Notes under the pieces: model-generated | The model's database searches: none | What the model saw: the letters and a program-made list of their open reading frames with translations, nothing else | What the model was told of the DNA's origin: nothing | Shown: positions 52,854-59,151 of the stretch, in pieces | How the letters are laid out: the number at the start of each line of letters is the position of its first letter | How positions within the stretch are numbered: the stretch's first letter is position 1 | Origin: Paraglaciecola mesophila | GTDB lineage: Bacteria; Pseudomonadota; Gammaproteobacteria; Enterobacterales; Alteromonadaceae | DNA length: 64,000 bases | Assembly (NCBI RefSeq): GCF_009906955.1 | Contig: NZ_CP047656.1 | Location: 4,587,001-4,651,000, forward strand | Direction of reading: 5' to 3' | Position numbers and translations under genes: made by a program

Positions 52854-53912
52854 TTAGGCTTCCTGTGCAAAAAGGGTGTTTTGTAACTCACGCACTGCGG
52901 TTGTCACTCTGTCTGACTGAATATCGATAATTTCAAGGCGTGAATCTGAACATTCATCCAGTTCTGTGCAGGTTAGTGCATTATCCACTTTGTTAAAGCC
53001 GAAAATACCTTTTTCAGTGATCATGACTGCTTTTAGCCTATCCGCTTCAATGCCGCTAAGCACTTTCATGACTTCTTTGAAATTGAATATTTTGCTGCCA
53101 CTAAACACCCAGCCTTGAGAGTAAAAACCTTGAGCTGCATTTTCGATCATCACTGCACCTTTTTCCTCAAGCGTGCGCTGCCAATCAGGGGAAGTATCAG
53201 GGCTGCTCCCGTGAGAGTGTGCATGCTGGGGATATTGAGAAAAAGTCTTCGCTTGTTCATGCTCTTTCTTTGACTGTTGTCGTTCAGCGCAATCTTGGGT
53301 TGAATCAAATATTGATAAATCTTTCAGAGGATCATTCAGCATCATTAACGGTGTTTTCATCAATCCCTGAGCATCGAGATACGTCTTTAATTGTGTTTGT
53401 TCATCGCCTTTATACAGGTCGGTTTTGGTGGCAATGATCAGATCCGCAATAGACAGTTGTTCTTGGTAAATTGGGTTTTCACGATAGCGACGTTGTGCAA
53501 TCGAGCGGGCGTCTACCAAGGTAAGGGTTGCCTGAATGGCAAACATATTTTGATAATGTGGTTGCTGTAACGTAGCAAGTACCTCTTTGGGGTGCCCGAC
53601 ACCCGTTGGCTCAATCAACAATCGATGAGGTTTTGCATAAGATATCAGTTGACTTAGGGCTATTTGCATCGGCAAACCGGACGTACAGCACATGCAACCG
53701 CCAGGTACTTCTCTGATATAAACATCGTTTTCAGGTCGACCTTTGAAAAATGCACCATCAATGCCGACTTCGCCAAACTCGTTTACCAAAATTGCCCAGC
53801 GCTCTGTTGCGGGTTTCAGTGCTAACAATTGCTTTATGAGTGTTGTCTTGCCCGTACCTAAAAAGCCGGTAATGATGTTAGTGGGAATAGCTGAAGATTG
53901 AGGTGTCAACAT
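52854..53912 (-). CDS. COG0523 family GTPase (CobW/YjiA-like)
   Basis: A 352-residue metal-handling GTPase: Walker A GFLGTGKTT, NEFGEVGIDG, the metal-binding GGCMCC (CxCC) motif, LIEPTGVGHP, ATKTDL (guanine specificity). A His-rich patch (QHAHSHGSS) precedes the C-terminal domain. COG0523 proteins act as metallochaperones or in metal homeostasis, often for zinc; the metal here is inferred. Start ATG at 53912; a TTG one codon earlier is an alternative. No zinc-uptake genes adjoin. Confidence 0.85.
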   Translation of the reverse strand: MLTPQSSAIPTNIITGFLGTGKTTLIKQLLALKPATERWAILVNEFGEVGIDGAFFKGRPENDVYIREVPGGCMCCTSGLPMQIALSQLISYAKPHRLLIEPTGVGHPKEVLATLQQPHYQNMFAIQATLTLVDARSIAQRRYRENPIYQEQLSIADLIIATKTDLYKGDEQTQLKTYLDAQGLMKTPLMMLNDPLKDLSIFDSTQDCAERQQSKKEHEQAKTFSQYPQHAHSHGSSPDTSPDWQRTLEEKGAVMIENAAQGFYSQGWVFSGSKIFNFKEVMKVLSGIEADRLKAVMITEKGIFGFNKVDNALTCTELDECSDSRLEIIDIQSDRVTTAVRELQNTLFAQEA

Positions 53913-54153
53913 CAATGGGTGCTTCTCAGTTTAGCGTGGAATTTAACATGTGATGTTATAACAATTTTTTGAGTGCGCATATCCTCTCGTGAATTTTCAC
54001 CTAGCAAAAAATTTAACGTATCTCGTGACGTGATCGAAGGCGAGTGTGTTTGGGGAGCCAAATCTATGGGTAGCGCATCAAACAAACGAGTCAGTGAATC
54101 ATGACTCCTCTTAGTTAAGTTGCTATTCGTAGTGCTAATTTATTAATGTGGTA

Positions 54154-55335
54154 TTAAGCACTCAGTATCACCTGATTTCTACCTGATTCCTTAGCGTTAT
54201 AGAGTGCTTCATCAGCACGTAGAATAACATTAGCGATATCGGTATCACTTGGCTTCAGGTCACTAATACCAACGCTGATGGTGAAACGGAGTTGATGATT
54301 ATCGATGTTAATCTCAATGCCCTCTATGGAACGTCTAATTTTTTCCGCTACGATAGATGCTTCGTGCTTAGAGGTTCTGGGCAATAGTGCAATGAATTCT
54401 TCACCTCCATAGCGGGCGACTACATCGGAATTACGTGTATTCTCAAGCATGACTTGAGCAACTCTTTTGATCACTTCATCACCCGTGCTATGCCCATACG
54501 TGTCATTGACGTTTTTGAAAAAATCCACGTCACACATCAGCACGCTAAGGGGTTGGTCGTTTTCGCGCGAGACATTAAACTGCTGCGCAGACTGTAAATT
54601 AAATGCGCGGCGGTTAAATATGCCACTTAGTGCATCGTAGTTAGCCTCGCGTTGCAATTTAGAGGCGAACAATGTCACTTTTGCCACCATAGGTCTAAAA
54701 ATAAATATGGCTTCAATGAGAATGGTAAAAATGATTATCCAAAACACCACATTTTGCGCAAACCGCAGCTCGTCGACTTTCTCCAAGCTTTCTTTTTCAT
54801 ACTGCTCTACCACACTGTGAAGAGACTCTAAAAGAGAGGTTTTAGCAACATCTACTACATATTGCTTTTGCTTATCTAGGTTAGCTGCATTTAATTCATT
54901 CGGGGAAGTTAAAATACCTTTGATGGTGTCAGCAAATTTAATGACATTCTGTTGTACGTTATCCGGTGGATTGAAATAGAGTGCGTTTAACTCTGCTGAA
55001 AAATCAGCATGTTGATTTTCTTTATGGCGCTGTAGTAAAAAATTTTGATTTATGAGCATTTTATCCACGGCATCTAAAGCGACGAGTTTAGAGTCATGAC
55101 TGCCTGTTTGCAGGTGATGAAGTACAAACAAACCCGCACGCTGGGAAAGCATTCGTTGCTGGCCGCTAATATTAACAATCTTACCAGTCTGGCTTTGCTG
55201 CTCAATGACTTGGTCTAACATCAAATGAACCGCACCAGATAAGAGCGCGATTATCGTTAGAGATACAGCGTATGTTAGTGTCATGTACTTGCTAGGATTT
55301 TCTATCTCAATCCCTTTGGTTTGCTTTGTATTCAT
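54154..55335 (-). CDS. Diguanylate cyclase (GGDEF) with PilJ-like sensor domain
   Basis: Makes cyclic di-GMP. It is 393 residues: membrane segment about 17-38, a periplasmic region (GKIVNISGQQRMLSQRAGLFVLHHL resembles type IV pili methyl-accepting protein N-terminal domains), a second membrane segment about 188-210, and a GGDEF domain with the active motif GGEEF in ARYGGEEFIALLPRTS. No EAL domain. Monocistronic. Confidence 0.9.
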   Translation of the reverse strand: MNTKQTKGIEIENPSKYMTLTYAVSLTIIALLSGAVHLMLDQVIEQQSQTGKIVNISGQQRMLSQRAGLFVLHHLQTGSHDSKLVALDAVDKMLINQNFLLQRHKENQHADFSAELNALYFNPPDNVQQNVIKFADTIKGILTSPNELNAANLDKQKQYVVDVAKTSLLESLHSVVEQYEKESLEKVDELRFAQNVVFWIIIFTILIEAIFIFRPMVAKVTLFASKLQREANYDALSGIFNRRAFNLQSAQQFNVSRENDQPLSVLMCDVDFFKNVNDTYGHSTGDEVIKRVAQVMLENTRNSDVVARYGGEEFIALLPRTSKHEASIVAEKIRRSIEGIEINIDNHQLRFTISVGISDLKPSDTDIANVILRADEALYNAKESGRNQVILSA

Positions 55336-55561
55336 TGTTTTTGACTAAGTTAGTGTTAAATAGAGACGCTAGAACGTTTTACTTCAATAGAAATCAAACC
55401 CGACAATCTAGCTACATTCAGTTCCACCAAATTTTTATACGATGAATATCGAGGTTTTGCTATTAGCACTTAGTCTATTTTAGTCAGCAACTTAATAGTG
55501 CGTTCTTCATCTGACAGTATGTCACTCAGCTGATAAGACACATTAACTATCTGCACCTATA

Positions 55562-55829
55562 TAATACCAATTACATTAAATAATTGGCCTCTCAGAATTC
55601 ATCCAGCGGGTTTTGAACAAGGCGTCGGTGTGTAGTAATGGTTGTTCCCTTTCAAATACCGAGAACGTAGTGCAATACCCGCTGGGGAATTCCCCTCGGG
55701 CGAATTTTAAAAGTACTTACTCTGTGTTGCTCAAACTCGAAAGAGCACCACTATTACTTCATTTGAGCGCCTTGATTAAGTACTTTTAAATTTTCGCTGA
55801 GTGGTTAATTATTTAATGGAATTGGTATA
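55562..55829. repeat. Structured repeat family, copy D (full length)
   Basis: About 268 bp, nearly identical to copy A at 19.4 kb. Helix 2 differs by a compensatory change: AAAAGTACTTA / TAAGTACTTTT here versus AAAAGGACTTA / TAAGTCCTTTT in A. Terminal repeats TAATACCAATTACATTAAA and TTTAATGGAATTGGTATA. Positioned between the diguanylate cyclase and hvfA. Confidence 0.8.
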
Positions 55830-56139
55830 ACCTTGCTCTAATCGCAGTGATGATAACTATTGGGTTATAGGCACTGAGCGTTGAAAAGAAAAACGCCATT
55901 TTTAAAGCTGCGCTTTACGGTTTTAAAAAGGTAACCGTGTAGGGATATTGATACCTTTAATTTAAATTACGCTTGAATAAATCATGGTCTACACTGCATG
56001 TGAAGATAGGTTTCAGGGAGGAGATTTCGCGTGAATGTAAATATTTTCACATCAATGAAATATTCATTTACTTCGCTGGGTCTAATCATTTGTAAGCAAT
56101 TTTACATTCAAAAATTTAATTCTACTTAAGGTGTCAAAT
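55830..56139. other. Upstream region of hvfA
   Basis: 310 bp between the repeat copy D and hvfA. A TTACGC..TACACT pair with 17-bp spacer lies about 150 bp before hvfA (55969-55997) and is only a weak candidate promoter. GGAGGAGA at 56019-56026 is not near a start codon. I saw no CueR-like or Fur-like palindrome. Confidence 0.3.
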
Positions 56140-56610
56140 ATGAAACAAATTAAACAAACTACTATCGCTACAGCAATGGGTGCAGTTGTACTTGGCTCTC
56201 TAGCAGCTGTTAGCTTTCAAGCTAATGCGGCACCTTTTGGGATGCAAACCTTAGAATCTGGTTATATGCAAGATGTCGCTGAAGGCAAGTGCGGCGAAGG
56301 TAAATGCGGCGGCGACAAAGCAGCTAAAGAAGGCAAGTGCGGCGAAGGCAAATGTGGTGGCGACAAAGCAGCCAAAGAAGGCAAGTGCGGTGAAGGCAAA
56401 TGTGGCGGCGACAAAGCAGCCAAAGAAGGCAAGTGCGGTGAAGGCAAATGTGGCGGCGACAAAGCAGCCAAAGAAGGCAAGTGCGGCGAAGGTAAATGTG
56501 GTGGCGATAAAGCAGCGAAAGAAGGCAAGTGCGGTGAAGGCAAATGTGGCGGCGACAAAGCAGCCAAAGAAGGCAAGTGCGGCGAAGGCAAATGTGGTGG
56601 CCAAGCTTAA
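56140..56610 (+). CDS. hvfA: HvfA-like cysteine-repeat precursor peptide (RiPP substrate)
   Basis: A 156-residue secreted protein: signal peptide about 1-31 (ending FQANA|APFG), a short linker, and seven repeats of EGKCGEGKCGGDKAAK (the last shortened to EGKCGEGKCGGQA). All 14 Cys lie in EGKCG motifs; there are no other Cys and no Trp or His. In the HvfABC family of Haemophilus, Cys in such EGKCG motifs are modified by HvfB and HvfC to a copper-binding product. The layout here implies the same chemistry at up to 14 sites. Start ATG at 56140 has AAGG 8 nt upstream; a GTG 9 nt earlier overlaps the site. The repeats are the longest tandem array in the window. Confidence 0.85.
   Translation: MKQIKQTTIATAMGAVVLGSLAAVSFQANAAPFGMQTLESGYMQDVAEGKCGEGKCGGDKAAKEGKCGEGKCGGDKAAKEGKCGEGKCGGDKAAKEGKCGEGKCGGDKAAKEGKCGEGKCGGDKAAKEGKCGEGKCGGDKAAKEGKCGEGKCGGQA
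56281..56610. repeat. 48-bp tandem repeat inside hvfA (7 units)
   Basis: Six full 48-bp units and one shorter unit, all encoding the same protein repeat. Units differ at third codon positions (for example GGC/GGT, GCT/GCC/GCG, GAC/GAT), so protein is conserved while DNA drifts. The number of units can change by slippage or recombination in multiples of 16 residues, which keeps the frame. Confidence 0.9.
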
Positions 56611-56633
56611 CGCTTAACCAGTGTTTTTTGGAT

Positions 56634-56656
56634 AAAGGCCAGCATTGCTGGCCTTT
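56634..56656 (+). terminator. Terminator-like hairpin between hvfA and hvfB
   Basis: AAAGGCCAGCA / TGCTGGCCTTT, an 11-bp palindrome with a 1-nt centre, followed by ATTGTAT. It sits between hvfA and hvfB in the same operon. Partial termination here would make much more precursor than enzyme, as is common for RiPP operons. Confidence 0.65.
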
Positions 56657-56753
56657 ATTGTATAGGCCACATAAATTATGAAACACGTTACAATGTGAGT
56701 GATAGCGTCAGTTTCAACAACGTCAGTTTGAATAAGTAGTGAAGAGGCAAGTG

Positions 56754-57602
56754 ATGCAGAAAAAGCATTTATCAGGTGTGGGGTTAGGGCTGCGCCGTGA
56801 AATGATCAATGAGTTAATTGATGATATCCCTCGCTCTGTCGATTTTTGGGAAGTCGCTCCGGAAAACTGGATACCGTTAGGGGGAAAGTATCAAAAGCAG
56901 CTTAGTCAGTTTACCCACACTAGCCAGTTTACCACTCACGGGCTTTCATTATCGATTGGAGGCCCAGAGCCACTGGATATTAACTTCGTCAAAGACGTTA
57001 AAGCCTTTCTTGATAAACACAATATTCAGCATTACAGCGAGCACCTAAGTTACTGTTCTGGCAAGGGGCATTTGTACGATTTAATGCCGATCCCATTTAG
57101 TGAAGAAGCGGTCAAATATGTCGTTGAACGGGTAAACCAAGTGCAAGATATAATCGAGCGCCCACTGATTTTAGAAAACGTATCGTATTATGCTGCGCCC
57201 AACGCACAAATCAGCGAACAAGACTTTACCTTGGCGGTTCTTGAAGAATCAAACTGTAAAATGCTATTAGACGTAAACAATATATATGTGAATTCAATTA
57301 ACCATGGTTATGACGCTGAGTCATTCTTAAAGGCGATGCCAACGGCTCGCATTGCATATGGGCATATCGCTGGGCACTACGATGAAGCAGACGATTTGAA
57401 GGTCGATACACATGGTGCGGATGTTATCCAGCCTGTGTGGGATTTATTGGAAAAAGCCTACGAGATACATGGAGTGTTTCCAACATTATTAGAGCGTGAC
57501 TTTAATATCCCGCCGATCGAAGAGCTGCTGCTTGAAGTAGAGAAAATACGCCAAATACAACACAAACATATGATGGCGTTGAGCCACAAGGATTTGGCAT
57601 AA
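56754..57602 (+). CDS. hvfB: HvfB: DUF692 multinuclear non-heme iron oxidase
   Basis: A TIM-barrel enzyme of the DUF692/MNIO family (MbnB, TglH and HvfB relatives). It is 282 residues from ATG 56754, which has GAGG 6 nt upstream; a GTG at 56739 has no site. Family residues are visible: SGVGLGLRREM, WEVAPENWI, LSLSIGGPEPLD, QHYSEHLSYCSGKGHLYDLMPIPF, LILENVSYYA, MLLDVNNIYVN, GHIAGHYDE, DTHGADV and LLERDFNIPP, covering the Glu, His, Asp and Asn ligands. Predicted to oxidise Cys in the HvfA repeats with O2. Confidence 0.9.
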   Translation: MQKKHLSGVGLGLRREMINELIDDIPRSVDFWEVAPENWIPLGGKYQKQLSQFTHTSQFTTHGLSLSIGGPEPLDINFVKDVKAFLDKHNIQHYSEHLSYCSGKGHLYDLMPIPFSEEAVKYVVERVNQVQDIIERPLILENVSYYAAPNAQISEQDFTLAVLEESNCKMLLDVNNIYVNSINHGYDAESFLKAMPTARIAYGHIAGHYDEADDLKVDTHGADVIQPVWDLLEKAYEIHGVFPTLLERDFNIPPIEELLLEVEKIRQIQHKHMMALSHKDLA

Positions 57603-58358
57603 ATGTACGATTTTCAAAAGACCCAATTAGCATTTATCGATCATTTGAAAGATCCAGATAATAATCCAATTTCTCATGATATAGAGCCAAGGCGCATGGC
57701 CATATATCGGGATTTGTTCTTCAACAATATCAAAGGGTTTCTCAGTTCTGGTTTTCCTGTGCTAGAGAGCCTTTATACAGCCAAGCAATGGAATGCCCTT
57801 GCAAGGCAGTTTTTTGCTGAGCACGAATGTCGCTCGCCGTATTTCACTGACATCAGTAAAGAATTCGTTGAGTACCTAAGTAATGAATATGAGCGCCAAG
57901 ATCACGATCCAATATTTATGGCTGAACTGGCACATTATGAATGGATGGAGCTTGCCGTGTCTATTCGAAAGCTGAGCCAAGCTCAAATTGAAAACCTATC
58001 GTGGGACACATCGAAACAGGTTAGTGACGTACAACTATCGCCGCTAGCCAGTGTTGTCAGTTATCAATTTCCGGTGCACCAAATTAGCCGAGATTACCAA
58101 CCCAGTGAACAGGGAGAGCCGGTCTATTTAGTGATCCACCGTGATAATAACGATCAAGTGGACTTCACGCTTATTACCGCGATGACCGCCCATTTATTGG
58201 TCACGATCGAAAATAATACCCACCTGTCAATCGAATCTCTGCATCAAAGTATGATTGAAAGTCTTCCGCAATTAGCGGCAGAGCAAGTAATACAAGGCGT
58301 TAACCAAATTGTTCAACAAATGTTGGACGAACAGATCTTGGTACCGTACTCGGTTTAG
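57603..58358 (+). CDS. hvfC: HvfC: DUF2063 partner protein
   Basis: A 251-residue DUF2063-domain protein: IEPRRMAIYRDLFFNNIKGFLSSGFPVLESLYTAKQWNALARQFFAEHECRSPYF is the N-terminal DUF2063 signature. These proteins bind the precursor and present it to the DUF692 enzyme. It directly follows the hvfB stop. No DoxX-type fourth gene (HvfD) or sigma factor is present. Confidence 0.9.
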   Translation: MYDFQKTQLAFIDHLKDPDNNPISHDIEPRRMAIYRDLFFNNIKGFLSSGFPVLESLYTAKQWNALARQFFAEHECRSPYFTDISKEFVEYLSNEYERQDHDPIFMAELAHYEWMELAVSIRKLSQAQIENLSWDTSKQVSDVQLSPLASVVSYQFPVHQISRDYQPSEQGEPVYLVIHRDNNDQVDFTLITAMTAHLLVTIENNTHLSIESLHQSMIESLPQLAAEQVIQGVNQIVQQMLDEQILVPYSV

Positions 58359-58447
58359 CGCATAATTGGGCTATCAATTTTTATCTGTTTGAATTACCAT
58401 TTACGGCTGAATTCATATTAGTTAAATCGCGACGAATGGGGTTTTCA

Positions 58448-58567
58448 ATGCAAGATAATAATGGTTCTCAAGATCCGTTCAATTTCACATATTTAGCCGC
58501 TGGGCTTTTGACGTTGTTGGCGTTACCGTTAATGCATGTCATTCTGGGTTGGATCGTTTTCCTTTAA
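58448..58567 (+). CDS. Small membrane protein of 39 residues
   Basis: ATG with GGGG 6 nt upstream opens a 39-residue frame: an N-terminal hydrophilic MQDNNGSQDPFNFTYL and one long hydrophobic segment (AAGLLTLLALPLMHVILGWI) ending VFL. It lies between hvfC and apt. It could be a small protein of its own or related to the hvf operon. The good ribosome binding site and a single uninterrupted membrane segment are the evidence; no family is recognised. Confidence 0.5.
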   Translation: MQDNNGSQDPFNFTYLAAGLLTLLALPLMHVILGWIVFL

Positions 58568-58605
58568 CCGTCGTTTTTTAATTATCAATTACAACGGGGA
58601 AAGCT

Positions 58606-59142
58606 GTGCCCGCTGCTTATATAAAGTCGGTTATTAAAACCGTACCTGATTATCCCAAGCCTGGGATTTTATTTCGTGATGTGACTTCAATTCTTGAAGA
58701 TCATAAAGCGTACACGTCGAGTATTGAACTTTTGGTAAAAGAGTTCGCTCCATACAATTTCGATAAAGTGGCAGGCACTGAAGCCCGCGGCTTTTTGTTC
58801 GGCGCGCCATTGGCGATAGAGCTAGGTATTGGTTTTATACCGGTACGTAAGCCCAATAAACTACCGCGTAAAGTGATTAGCGAAAGCTACGATCTTGAAT
58901 ATGGTACTGACTGTCTTGAAATCCACGAAGACGCCGTCAAGCCAGGTGAAAAAGTGCTGATGTTAGACGACTTGCTCGCCACCGGTGGCACCATGATCGC
59001 CACGGCTAATTTGATTAGGCGTTTAGGCGGTATCGTGGAACACGCTGGTTTTATTATTTCACTCCCCGAGCTAGGCGGTGAAGCAAAGCTGCAAGAAATT
59101 GGTGTACAAAGTCATTCTATTTGTGAGTTTGAAGGCGAGTAA
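58606..59142 (+). CDS. apt: Adenine phosphoribosyltransferase
   Basis: Purine salvage enzyme making AMP from adenine and PRPP. It is 178 residues: VPDYPKPGILFRDVTSIL, GTEARGFLFGAPLAIELGIGFIPVRKPNKLP and the PRPP loop VLMLDDLLATGGTMIATA. The start is GTG with GGGGAAAG 3-8 nt upstream. It is 9 bp before dnaX. Confidence 0.95.
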   Translation: MPAAYIKSVIKTVPDYPKPGILFRDVTSILEDHKAYTSSIELLVKEFAPYNFDKVAGTEARGFLFGAPLAIELGIGFIPVRKPNKLPRKVISESYDLEYGTDCLEIHEDAVKPGEKVLMLDDLLATGGTMIATANLIRRLGGIVEHAGFIISLPELGGEAKLQEIGVQSHSICEFEGE

Positions 59143-59151
59143 TTAAATAAC

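Noticed and set aside
56251..56617. Long antisense and alternative frames over hvfA
   Set aside because: All arise from the 48-bp repeat being open in several frames. Synonymous changes between units show that the hvfA frame is the selected one.
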